This document shows positions 10,589-20,294 of a DNA stretch of 64,000 nucleotides, piece after piece (within the stretch, counting starts at the first letter, position 1; each line of letters starts with the position of its first letter). The notes under the pieces are model-generated. The model did no database searches and was not told where the DNA came from. It saw nothing but the letters and a program-made list of their open reading frames with translations. Origin of the DNA: Odontocerum albicorne (lineage: Eukaryota > Arthropoda > Insecta > Trichoptera > Odontoceridae); NCBI GenBank assembly GCA_949825065.1, contig OX463863.1, positions 21,290,251 through 21,354,250 on the forward strand. The letters run 5' to 3'. The translations under genes were made by a program, and so were the position numbers.

Positions 10589-11790
10589 TCAAAATTTAAA
10601 TGATCTATATGTGATAATGTCTTTACCATATTGTCCACAGCTGTAAGGCTTCTCTGCACTATGAATCCTTTCATGTAACTTTAAATTTTCTTTTCGTATG
10701 AATGTCTTATCACATTGTTCACAGCTGTAAGGCTTTTCTCCGCTATGAATCCTTTCATGAGATTTTAATTTATCTTTCCGTGGGAATGACTTATCACATT
10801 GTCCACAGCTGTAAGGCTTCTTTCCACTATGAATCATTTCATGAGATTTTAAATGAAATTTTTGTGAGAATGTCTTATCACATTGTCCACAGTTGTAGGG
10901 CTTCTCTCCACTATGACTCCTTTCATGAGATTTTAAATCACCTTTTTGTGAGAATGTCTTATCACATTGTCCACAGCTGTAAGGCTTCTCTCCACTATGA
11001 TTCCTTTCATGACGTTTTAAATTATCCATTCGTGAGAATGTCTCATCACATTGTCCACAGCTGTAAGGCTTCTCTCCACTATGAATCCTTTCATGTAATT
11101 TTAATTTAGGTTTGTGTGAGAATGTCTTAGCACATTGTCCACAGCTGTAAGACTTCTCTCCACTATGACTCCTTTCATGAGATTTTAAATGACCTTTTTG
11201 TGAGAATGTCTTATCACATTGTCCACAGCTGTAAGGCTTCTCTCCACTATGACTCCTTTCATGAGATTTTAAATCACCTTTTTGTGAGAATGTCTTATCA
11301 CATTGTCCACAGCTGTAAGGCTTCTCTCCACTATGATTCCTTTCATGACGTTTTAAACTACCCATTCGTGAGAATGTCTCATCACATTGTCCACAGCTGT
11401 AAGGCTTCTCTCCACTATGAATCCTTACATGTCATTTTAATTTAGGTTTGTGTGAGAATGTTTTATCACATTGTTCACAGCTGTAAGGCTTCTCTCTACT
11501 ATGAATCTTTTCATGAGATTTTAATAAACATTCATATGAGAATGTCTTATCACATTGTCCACAACTGTAAGACTTCTCTCCACTGTGAATCCTTTCGTGA
11601 GATTTTAAATGACCTATTTGTGAGAATGTCTTATCACATTGTGCACAACTGTAGGCCTTCTCTCCACTTTTAATACTTTCATGATCTCTTAATTTATCTT
11701 TTCGTGAGAATGTCTGTGAACAAGTCCCACAATGATAGGAATTCTCTTCAGATGGATTATTTTTAATAATTTTTCTCATATCACCTGAAT
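10589..11790 (-). pseudogene. C2H2 zinc-finger exon (beta) of gene A, interrupted by one TGA
   Basis: The acceptor TTTTTAG/ATTCAG at 11790 joins in phase 1 to exon 2 (12115-12372). The exon holds about 13 C2H2 fingers of 28 residues ([17 protein letters not shown] with HSGEKPYS linkers) plus a degenerate last one ending at TGA 10589-10591. A single TGA at 11432-11434 replaces the Leu codon TTA in the fourth finger (PKLK-stop-HVRIH); the homologous finger 336 bp further on has TTA. Otherwise the frame is continuous. Fingers 4-7 and 8-11 are an internal four-finger duplication. The first finger lacks its second His. The truncated product would be about 266 aa with two to three fingers. Confidence 0.85.
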
Positions 11791-12114
11791 CTAAAAATAT
11801 ATGAAAATTAAGAAAACATCTCTGAATTATATATTTTCTAAATATTGTTGATAGGGTTGAAAAGATAGATATTAGTTCTTTTTGTAATAAAGCATTTCTC
11901 AAATTCGAGTTCTATGATTCATACAACAATTAACTTGTATTGAATTGTTAACTAAGAATTTTTTTTACAGAGTTACGATAATAATATTTTAGCTTTATTA
12001 TTTGCGCTTAGGCTTAACTTGAATACTATTTCAATAAAAAAAAAATTATGTTCTTAGGAATTTAATGAATACGCGAAAACTTATTCAGATTCCAATTAAA
12101 ATAATTATACTCAC

Positions 12115-12372
12115 TCGTGATTGCATGCGTGTCAGAAACATCAACAGTCTCTGTGTTACTGTCTCGAGCACATTCCTTTTTTATATCCACTTCTTGTATG
12201 TCCATAGCAAAATCAGGTAATACTGGCGCAGTATCCTCTTTTACAACATTTTGTTCTTTTATGAAAAAATTTGAACATATTTCGAATTCTAAATCATGGG
12301 ATTGCTTTAGTGAACTCATAACTGAGGACATTTCTTTATCGAATGTATCATAAGAAGACTGGACCTTAATAT
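12115..12372 (-). CDS. Second exon of zinc-finger gene A
   Basis: The exon is bounded by acceptor TTCTGTAG above 12372 and donor GTGAGT below 12115. With exon 1 (ending phase 1 with T) it starts Tyr-Ile-Lys-Val-Gln. It encodes SSYDTFDKEMSSVMSSLKQS, then FFIKEQNVVKEDTAPVLPDF, then MDIQEVDIKKECARD. No cysteine-rich ZAD or other named domain is seen. The acidic peptide with IKEQ, VKED and IKKE motifs resembles exon 1, suggesting exon duplication. Its length (258 nt) preserves frame into the finger exon. Confidence 0.72.
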
Positions 12373-12772
12373 CTACAGAAAAAAACATACAAGTTCAAAT
12401 TTACTAAAGTCATAAAACAAAAATTGATACACGTGTACTGTTATTTTTCTAAAGTGTTCAATTGAACATGCATTGTGTGTTGCTTGTTGGTGTGTCAGCA
12501 GTTTTTTAAAGTGGATTTCTCATATTTTATAAATTATCTGTCACATTATTTTTAGGCAAGATTTTATATAAAGAAAATTTATACATTGAGTTACATGTTA
12601 AATATTTCGAAGATAACTCTGAATTTTATTTAAACAAAAAAATAATTGAATATGATAAAAAAAGAGGCATAAAACATAACAGAATGTTAAAATTCTGTGA
12701 TTAATAAACTTTTAACTTACAATGTTTTCAATATTTTTCAAATCAATAATAAAAATGTCAAAAATATTCTGA

Positions 12773-12835
12773 CTTACAGTTACACACCACCTTATCCATA
12801 CCTGGTATCGAATAGGTGGTGTGTACCTGTAGGTT
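12773..12835. repeat. Near-perfect 63 bp palindrome
   Basis: Two arms of about 31 nt pair with only a few mismatches; the core arms are TACACACCACCT and AGGTGGTGTGTA, with ATACC-T-GGTAT at the centre. The palindrome adjoins the breakpoint that truncates exon 2' at 12856. A second, more diverged relative lies at about 13875-13935, so it was duplicated with its surroundings. Confidence 0.85.
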
Positions 12836-12855
12836 AAACACCACTCATATAACAT

Positions 12856-12965
12856 GGGAAAATCTGAATCGATTTGAAAGACCAAGTCATGTGAGTGCTT
12901 TTGTGAACTCATGACTGAGGTACTTTCTTTATTGAATGTATCATAAGATGGCTGGGCTTTAATAT
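12856..12965 (-). pseudogene. Truncated duplicate of the second exon (exon 2', unit A)
   Basis: From a normal acceptor (TTTTTTCATAG above 12965) the exon reads IKAQPSYDTFNKESTSVMSS and then SHDLVFQIDSDFP, and is cut at 12856 where the palindrome begins. The IKEE part and the donor are missing. The segment 12373-12855 resembles 12966-13945, so exon 2' arose by a local tandem duplication with a breakpoint inside the exon. Unit B has the same truncation. Confidence 0.75.
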
Positions 12966-13349
12966 CTATGAAAAAACATACAAGTTCAAATCTTCTGAAG
13001 TAATGAAACAAATAGATAATATAATATCAACAGCTTGAAACCTCGTTTCTTTCACTTTTTGTTAATAAGTCTGAACTGACAATAAGACCAACACAGCACT
13101 CACAGAGCTATCTTATCTTAATATGGCATGGCTTTTTAGCTATTATTATGTGACTCAAGACGATTACTGGGCCGAATGCTCAAGAAGATTGATGGTGCAG
13201 TTAATATATGTAATAGTTCCAAATTAGGGGCAGAAAAAAATTAGGCCGAGGGTTTGGTTCTCATCAGCAGAAATAACTGATATTTTACGAGTATGGTCTT
13301 CATATGCTATTGATTAATTTTATATCCATTTTAATGCCAAGGATGGAAT

Positions 13350-13351
13350 TA
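13350..13351. other. Empty target site of the unit B mariner
   Basis: GGATGGAAT-TA-TCTTCATAATT here is the uninterrupted counterpart of the site that holds the mariner at 28324-29611 in unit B. It shows that the insertion came after the A/B duplication. Confidence 0.92.
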
Positions 13352-14264
13352 TCTTCATAATTAAACAGCACCGCACAGGCCAGCATGGTTATGTAAGTGT
13401 TAAAAATGTTGAGTTTATATTACCGATTTAACATATGATTCTAATTTTTAACAATCAGTACAGATACTGCCATCTCTGTAGTAGATTATGAATATTTTTA
13501 TGACTTGTTATAATAAATTCGGATCCAGATATTGTCATTTTTGCAAAGTGATCTATTTATCAGCCACTTTGTGTTGCCTGTTGGCGTGTCAGTTTTTAAA
13601 AGTCGTTTTCTCATATTTTATACAAACTCTGTGTTGCATTATTTTTTGGCAGTAGTTCATACAAAGAACCAAATTAAACCTGTGCATTGCGTTTCACATT
13701 TTAAATTCTTTAAGTGTAGTGATATTGAATACAATATAATATACCTGAATTCAGTTTAGAGACAGGAAAAAATCAAAATGAGGTATACAACATAACAGAA
13801 CATCAACATACTGCGATTAATCAACTTTTTACTTATTATAATGCTTTAAATATTTTTCATAATAAAAACATTCTGGTACACTACACCTTATCCATGCCTG
13901 ATATGGAATAGGAAGTGTGTACCTGCAGGTTAAACAGCACTCATACAATGTAGGTTGAATGTATTATTTATAGTTAAGGCATTAACATTGTGGAGCTTTA
14001 AAGACATTATAATTTGTTTTATCAAATGCTGTTTATTCCACTTTTTGTAACGGTATAACCCTACCGGTTTCAAGGCTTTCAGGAGCACAAATAAGACTGA
14101 ATTCTGTTTGAACTGGTACCAACATACACCCTTCTAGCGGTAAACATTCAGGTTGGGGACTGTGGGAGGAGGAAGGCAGCAGACAATCTCGGCGAGCAGC
14201 GGCGAGATTCATGGGATATATGTGCTTGCCAGATATTCACCTCGATGCAGGGCCTCTAATCTGT

Positions 14265-14549
14265 TCAATTTATTTCCGTTACTACTGATATGTAAGAATT
14301 TGGCATCATAAATAGAAAATATTTGTTCGTTAATGCGGACTTGTGTTCAACGAATCTTTTTTCAAAATATCTTCCTGCCTTTCCTATATAGAAATTATTA
14401 CAATCACCACATAAAAGTTTACACACACTACTGTCACTAAGTATTCCATTATAGCCTTTCCCGTTAAATAAGAGTTTCCGGAGATTAAAATTAGAGCAAA
14501 AATGTGACTTTGAATTTTTCGAGAATGTCTCCTGCCTCCCTCCACCCAC
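14265..14549 (-). pseudogene. GIY-YIG endonuclease remnant of a Penelope-like element
   Basis: In this 94-codon frame, residues 41-68 (SVCKLLCGDCNNFYIGK, then AGRYFEKRFVEH) align with the GIY-YIG core, with YIG, the following Arg and a downstream His kept. The GIY strand is degenerate. It lacks the rest of the Penelope protein and has no start of its own, so it is a fossil. Confidence 0.7.
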
Positions 14550-14630
14550 ACTCCCCAGCTCGAATGTTTACCATTAGAAGCGTGCACGTCGGAACCAGTT
14601 TGAAAACAATTCTGTCTTGTTAGTGATCCC

Positions 14631-14657
14631 CTGATGATGAGGTGAAAGCCTTGAAAC
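14631..14657 (+). ncRNA. Hammerhead-ribozyme-like core motif of a Penelope-like repeat, unit A
   Basis: CTGATGA (14631-14637) and GAAAC (14653-14657) are separated by a short potential stem II (AGG at 14640-14642 with CCT at 14649-14651). This is the conserved core order of a hammerhead ribozyme, and such motifs are known in terminal repeats of Penelope-like elements. Stems I and III are not convincing, so catalytic activity is doubtful. Copies are at 30893-30919 (B) and 54768-54794 (C). The inverted left arm retains only the GAAAC side. Confidence 0.5.
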
Positions 14658-14788
14658 TGGTAGGGTTATACTGTTACAAAAAGTGGCATTAACAGTGTTT
14701 GATAAAACAAATTACAATAAGTTGAATGATTGTCATATCTCATATATTCATTTTATTTTCACAATATGAGTTTATTAAGTTTACTTAC

Positions 14789-14972
14789 AAGGATTTGTGG
14801 GATTATCAACATCATGTCTGGAATCTGCCCTGATATCTTGCGCACATTCCTGTTTGATATCTGCCTCGTGTATACTGATATCATACTGGGGAAACACTGC
14901 TGCAGTATCTCCATCTTCTGCCTTTTCTTCATTCACCATTATATCTGCACTTTTATTTAGCTGAGGATCCAT
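14789..14972 (-). CDS. First coding exon of zinc-finger gene A
   Basis: ATG at 14972 opens MDPQLNKSADIMVNEEKAED and the exon ends at donor TT/GTAAGTAA (14788 downward), phase 1. The peptide includes AAVFPQYDISIHEADIKQEC, which resembles the exon 2 segment MDIQEVDIKKECARD. It is a short acidic N-terminus with no named domain. Only one such exon exists per unit, although two finger cassettes lie downstream. In this family the protein is probably nuclear and DNA-binding; the A gene carries a premature TGA in its finger exon. Confidence 0.7.
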
Positions 14973-14999
14973 CTATAACCTGGCAACATTCATAATAAT

Positions 15000-16067
15000 T
15001 TTTACATTGAGTTTTCAATATGGTTAACCCTTTGACGTAGGGTAGCATAAAACTATATTCAGTGCCCGATATTAGTAAATGATAACTTTCCTGACGTGAT
15101 CATCTTCTTTGCTAGTGGTGTGTGGAGATTTGTTTTCCAGAGGTCTTTTAAAAATATTTATGATGTTGTATGAACACTTGACACAACCATAACCCTATAT
15201 CTAAAGTTTAATGTGTTACTATCACATATCATTATTAATTGACCATTTTTTATTTTGAAGTATCGCTCCAGGTGAATAGTTGTGATCTCAACTCAGGCAA
15301 TTATGTTTTTTAAATATAAACAGTTTAATGATAAGGAAAATATCTTTAAAATAGCATCAGAATGTTAGTTTTCATGATAAGTGAAATTGATCAAATTTGA
15401 ACCAAATAACTTGATTTTAGCATAAAAGAACTAACACAGTTTCTGGAATAACTGTAAAGCCTCTAATGTACTGATGTAACGGTGATCGATACCACAGCAG
15501 ACCATCTGTCAAAATGAGCTGAGGTAAAAGTATGCCTTTATAAAACATAAAATGTCACTTTATCAAGCAGCGCACACTGATATACTATCACTGTGAAGGG
15601 ATCAGAATGAACATCTAATTCAATAACGTTATCAACTAGAAAAAACGGAAAAAAGAAACAGAATATTGAAAGAATAAATCACATATAACCAATACCTAAC
15701 TGACAGGACAGGTATAACTCACTTCTTTCTGAATAATGGCCATGCACTCCTATATCTGATGGAGTATATCTTCTTAAATAATGACCGTGACCTTCTATGT
15801 ATGGAGTATACGCCAGATACTTCTGGAGTAAGGGCCGTTTTTTTTTCTGTCTTGTTTTTGAGTGATGGCAGAGAACTACTATAAATGAATGAATATACGA
15901 CTGTGCCAAGTGAAGTGCGGTGTCAAATTTTGCTAATGCCTTTATTGACAGTTACATTGCATAGAAAAAACCATAGACACAAACTCACTTCTTCTTGAAT
16001 AATGACCTTGAACTATATATGAAGGAGTATACGCCACTTAAATTCTCGCTCTCTAGCACGGATGGCC
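15000..16067 (-). promoter_or_regulatory. Conserved upstream block of zinc-finger unit A
   Basis: About 1 kb upstream of exon 1 is conserved in units B and C. The most conserved part (about 15690-15830) contains the imperfect palindrome ACTCCTATATCTGATGGAGT (15746-15765) and related GGAGTATACGCCA motifs, repeated at 16021-16036. A small frame across it (YTPSDIGVHGHYSERSEL) is also conserved, but I judge it an accident of the repeats. It may include the promoter or a 5' untranslated exon; no TATA box or start site could be fixed. Confidence 0.35.
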
Positions 16068-16070
16068 TTA

Positions 16071-16233
16071 GGCGCCCGTTACACGGTCAATCTGGATCGC
16101 AATCCGTGATCGCCGATCAATGATCGCGGTCAAAATTGACCGTGTAATGAGCGGATTGATCAATCGGATCGCAATCCGTGATCGCCGATTTGGATCGCGG
16201 ATTGCGATCCAGATTGAGCGTGTAATGGGCGCC
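16071..16233. mobile_element. Palindromic MITE with TTA target duplication (Harbinger-like)
   Basis: This 163 bp sequence is bounded by GGCGCCCGTTACACGGTCAA and the complement of GGCGCCCATTACACGCTCAA; the arms extend over about 40 bp with few mismatches (core TCTGGATCGCAATCCG). It is flanked by TTA at 16068-16070 and 16234-16236. Homologous empty sites in unit B (about 38234) and unit C (about 56923) have an uninterrupted TTAATAAAT. The 3 bp TTA duplication fits PIF/Harbinger-type MITEs. It has no coding capacity. Confidence 0.85.
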
Positions 16234-16709
16234 TTAACACTACGTGGTCGCGGTGGATCTGAGAGATCCACACTGTACTTTTTTTGTGGTAGTTTCCAGA
16301 CACTTAGCTTGATGGGACCCCCTCTCCTCTTATTCTCCTATCTCGAAAAGTGGGGGCTTTTAGTACTGGAGTGATCTTCATTCGGTGCTTACGTTAACGT
16401 CAGGACGCGAGTGGATCTGTCAGAGCCCAAGCGACCAAATTCGTAAGTATCCTTAAATAGTTTAATTTGCTATACATTTATAAATTATAAAGCGACATTT
16501 GTTCCATATAATTGTTTTTACTGTTATAAAGTTCGTTGGCAGTGTATGGGTACTGTATCTCACAGATCCAGTGTGACCATTTACATTTCTTTTTTTAATT
16601 AATTTCCTTTTTTTCCATTTCTTTCCTCGCTTTTTGCCTTTTTTATAGTTATAGTAAACTTCTTTACTTCTTTGACTAAATATGCATTCTCTCGTATTTC
16701 AGAACGGCC

Positions 16710-17230
16710 ATGGCATCAAAAGTTATGTACGACCTAAACAATCCTAGGGATGCTTTGAAAATTCATGAAATTTTGTTTGATGGCTGTGATGATGTTATTG
16801 AATCCAACCTAGTGGATGGTGAAGATCCTGGGCCAAGTACGTCATGGAAAGATGTTAATATCCCAGACTTAGAAGAAGAAGATCATGGCACTGATGCAGA
16901 GGAAGAAATTGAAATCAGAGAGGAAGACTATCACGGAGCAGAGTGACACCGATACGACTTCTGATGACGAAGATGACAACGACTCCTTTATTTGTAATAG
17001 GAAAAAGGTTATAGAAACCATTTCTTGGAAGAAAACTCCCCTAACCAACCGCAGAAAAACAGAGAAACACAATTTGGTGACGAAGCTTCCAGGTGTAATT
17101 GGAAAGGCCAAAAACTTTGACACCATTTCCGATAAGTGGTTGTGTTTGTTTTATGAAAACATGTTAGATATTTTAGTATCGTTTACAAATCAATATATTG
17201 AAAATGTACGCATCAAGTTTTCGCGTGAAA
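16710..17230 (+). pseudogene. PiggyBac-like element 1 transposase, N-terminal part
   Basis: The frame from ATG 16710 (MASKVMYDLNNPRDALKIHE) is an acidic N-terminal region with DLEEEDHGTDAEEEIEI. The protein then continues in the overlapping frame 16885-17230 with TDTTSDDEDDNDSFICNRK, LPGVIGKAKNFDTISD and YENMLDILVSFTNQYIEN. The frame change near 16900 shows an indel. The last residues (KFSRERDAL) lead straight into the 28 bp array, where reading is lost. Confidence 0.75.
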
Positions 17231-18630
17231 GGGATGCACTGCACTACCTACAGATAAAGGGATGCACTGCAATACCTACAGATAAAGGGATGCACTGCAC
17301 TACCTACAGATAAAGGGATGCACTGCACTACCTACAGATAAAGGGATGCACTGCACTACCTACAGATAAAGGGATGCACTGCACTACCTACAGATAAAGG
17401 GATGCACTGCATTGCCTACAGATAAAGGGATGCACTGCACTGCCTACAGATAAAGGGATGCACTGCACTGCCTACAGATAAAGGGATGCACTGCAATACC
17501 TACAGATAAAGGGATGCACTGCACTACCTACAGATAAAGGGATGCACTGCACTACCTACAGATAAAGGGATGCACTGCTCTACCTACAGATAAAGGGATG
17601 CACTGCACTACCTACAGATAAAGGGATGCACTGCATTGCCTACAGATAAAGGGATGCACTGCACTGCCTACAGATAAAGGGATGCACTGCACTGCCTACA
17701 GATAAAGGGATGCACTGCACTGCCTACAGATAAAGGGATGCACTGCATTGCCTACAGATAAAGGGATGCACTGCACTGCCTACAGATAAAGGGATGCACT
17801 GCACTGCCTACAGATAAAGGGATGCACTGCACTGCCTACAGATAAAGGGATGCACTGCACTGCCTACAGATAAAGGGATGAACTGCACTGCCTACAGATA
17901 AAGGGATGCACTGCACTGCCTACAGATAAAGGGATGCACTGCACTGCCTACAGATAAAGGGATGCACTGCACTGCCTACAGATAAAGGGATGCACTGCAT
18001 TGCCTACAGATAAAGGGATGCACTGCACTGCCTACAGATAAAGGGATGCACTGCACTGCCTACAGATAAAGGGATGCACTGCACTGCCTACAGATAAAGG
18101 GATGCACTGCATTGCCTACAGATAAAGGGATGCACTGCACTGCCTACAGATAAAGGGATGCACTGCACTGCCTACAGATAAAGGGATGCACTGCACTGCC
18201 TACAGATAAAGGGATGCACTGCACTGCCTACAGATAAAGGGATGCACTGCACTGCCTACAGATAAAGGGATGCACTGCACTGCCTACAGATAAAGGGATG
18301 CACTGCACTGCCTACAGATAAAGGGATGCACTGCACTGCCTACAGATAAAGGGATGCACTGCATTGCCTACAGATAAAGGGATGCACTGCACTGCCTACA
18401 GATAAAGGGATGCACTGCACTGCCTACAGATAAAGGGATGCACTGCACTGCCTACAGATAAAGGGATGCACTGCATTGCCTACAGATAAAGGGATGCACT
18501 GCACTGCCTACAGATAAAGGGATGCACTGCACTGCCTACAGATAAAGGGATGCACTGCAATGCCTACAGATAAAGGGATGCACTGCACTGCCTACAGATA
18601 AAGGGATGCACTGCACTGCCTACAGATAAA
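17231..18630 (+). repeat. Tandem array, 50 units of 28 bp, with higher-order structure
   Basis: Exactly 50 head-to-tail units of 28 bp (GGGATGCACTGCACTG then CCTACAGATAAA) fill 1400 bp. The unit length is not a multiple of three. Units differ mostly at two or three positions (ACTACC, ACTGCC, ATTGCC, AATACC). ATTGCC units are numbers 7, 15, 19, 28, 32, 41 and 45, so a 13-unit block (364 bp) recurs after unit 15. AATACC at units 2 and 10 and ATTGCC at 7 and 15 show an older 8-unit period. The array sits inside the transposase gene, at the point encoding RERDAL before TEIKSLIGLL. Confidence 0.97.
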
Positions 18631-19397
18631 ACAGAAATAAAATCCCTAATCGGACTTTTGAACCTATTTGGTACGTATAAAGCTGGAAGACTTAACCTTG
18701 TACTCATAGATGTATGGGATAATAACGGGTTTGGTATTGAAATCTTTCGTATGACTATGTGTCTTCAAAGGTTTCGCTTTGTACTTAGGACACTGAGATT
18801 TGACGATAGAGAAACTCGTCGAGAGCGAAAAATCATAAACCGGATAGCGCCTATTCGTGATATCTTTGATAAATTCGTGAAAAACTGTCAAATTTTTTAT
18901 TCAGTGGGTACAGATGTCACAATTGATGAAAAATTAGAGGCCTTTAAAGGCCGAAGCAATTTCATTCAATACATACCATCAAAGCCAGCAAAATACGGCA
19001 TTAAAATATTTAAAATCGGAGTTGACATGGTTAACAAGATGTGTGCCGCCTACACTGTCCAAAGAGGCACAAGAAGATGGCCAATGGTCGTATTTTACTC
19101 AATTTTGAACATAACAGGAATCAATTCTCAAATAATATATATATAGGGAATAACAATAGTGTGTCACGACGTTGAATATATTTGCAACAACTGGGAAGAG
19201 AATTAATTCATGGCCAGTTGGTAAAAAGATCTTTGATATCCGACTTACCATGGACGCTGAGTGCACGGATAAAAGAAATTGTACATGAGAATAAACCGTC
19301 GGAAATAGAAAGAGACAATACATCAAGAAACGATAATGAAGGGCGTCAAAGATGCAAACCATGCCTAGCTTCAAAGAAAAGAAGGTTAACAAAATAA
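18631..19397 (+). pseudogene. PiggyBac-like element 1 transposase, C-terminal part with deletion
   Basis: After the array the frame reads TEIKSLIGLLNLFGTYKAGR, TMCLQRFRFVLRTLRFDDRE, DVTIDEKLEAFKGR (first catalytic Asp) and QYIPSKPAKYGIKIFKIG. It then jumps directly to VDMVNKMCAAYTVQRGTRRW and INSQIIYI. The section between KIFKI and GVD, which contains the second catalytic Asp in this family, is deleted. In the GVDxxDQMC motif the second Asp is Asn. A further piece in another frame (19182-19397) ends with RQRCKPCLASKKRRLTK, probably part of the C-terminal Cys-rich domain. It is inactive. Confidence 0.85.
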
Positions 19398-19804
19398 TGT
19401 GCCTGCAGCATTGTGCATTTATTTGCTCTGAAGGTTGTAATACTACAGTTCATAATGAAGATACTGAATAGTTTTTATGTTTTATTATTATGTTATGTGT
19501 CACTCTGAAGCTATTAGTTCCTTATTGATAATAAAAAATGTTGATAAGAAAATAATAATAAAAATAAGCTTTAAGGTATTCGAAAGTTTTTTTATTTATT
19601 TTTGTTTTTTTTTTTTTCTGCCTACATGTTTAGGTAACTGTACAATAAATTTGTATATTGTCATTTTCTCTCTATAAAACATTAATAAAAAAAAAGATTT
19701 ATGACGAATATTTCTGACGGTACATTAAGTTTTGTATCTTGGAACTCACAGATCCAACGCGACGAGTGATGTGTGAGCAAGGGGTGCGACTAACGTAGAG
19801 TTAA

Positions 19805-20290
19805 TAAATGGAACACTACTAGCTAGTTTACAAAAATAATTTTTCTCAGGTCAGAGTGTTCAAGATTAAAGGTATTTTTTGAAATTTATTTATACATGAC
19901 AAGAAATATACACAATTGGCGAAAAAACCAACAGGTAATTCAATTTGGACACACAATTTTAATGAATCTGGGTTTGTTGCCTTTCATTTGTCGTGTCCCC
20001 AGTAACGTAGGTGTTGCCTGTATTTCATGGTGTGTAAGTAAAAAATTAAATGTAAAGTTTTACTGAAAACAGATATTAAAAAAGAAGTTTGTTATTTTGA
20101 TTTATGACATGAGGAATCGCTGAGATACTTAAAATGTTAAAAACCATCATTCCTAAATATTTGGTCTAATTTCACATTCAAATTTGACTTAAAAATTTAA
20201 AATGACTTCCGGATAGCACAATATTTATTTAAATATGAGGTGTGGTGTAAATAAACATGGTAAATCATTAAAAATATTCATGATAATGCT
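19805..20290. other. Non-coding flank shared by units A, B and C
   Basis: This stretch matches 38238-39195 of unit B (which has an insertion) and 56926-57415 of unit C. No gene was seen. It contains the empty counterpart of the 523 bp piggyBac derivative at 38609 and of the 1.7 kb insert at 39195. Confidence 0.7.
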
Positions 20291-20294
20291 ATTA

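Larger units (their letters stand above)
14011..14713 (-). mobile_element. Penelope-like element fragment with inverted arms, unit A
   Basis: A fragment of about 0.7 kb is bounded by inverted arms of roughly 70 bp (14011-14081 and 14641-14713; outer motif TTTGTTTTATCAAA, inner motif TAACCCTACC). Between them the minus-strand frame 14265-14549 encodes a GIY-YIG-like nuclease piece: VCKLLCGDCNNFYIGKAGR, then FEKRFVEHKSALTNK. This matches the endonuclease domain of Penelope-like elements. No reverse transcriptase remains. The same fragment occupies the same site in units B and C, so it predates amplification of the cluster. Confidence 0.75.
16238..19800 (+). mobile_element. PiggyBac-like element 1 (decayed) in unit A
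   Basis: The element is flanked by TTAA (16234-16237 and 19801-19804). Its ends are related inverted sequences: CACTACGTGGTCGC on the left and CTCTACGTTAGTCGC, inverted, on the right. Subterminal palindromes based on GTGGATCT and AGATCCAC lie near 16250 and weaker versions elsewhere. Units B and C have the empty TTAATAAAT site. It inserted next to the MITE, using the TTAA at the MITE's right border. The transposase is broken and carries a 1400 bp tandem array. Confidence 0.9.

Noticed and set aside
15679..15909. Conserved small frame with YTPSDIGVHGHYSERSEL (also 31946-32179 and 56548-56835)
   Set aside because: It spans tandem palindromic DNA repeats, has indels between units and no known domain; conservation is explained by duplication of the DNA.
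16068..16271. Minus-strand Arg-rich frame (RSRIAIRLINPLITRS)
   Set aside because: It is a by-product of the palindromic MITE.
17231..18630. CRISPR array (28 bp repeats in long series)
   Set aside because: The 28 bp units are directly adjacent with no unique spacers, there are no cas genes, and the array lies in a eukaryotic transposase gene; it is a minisatellite.
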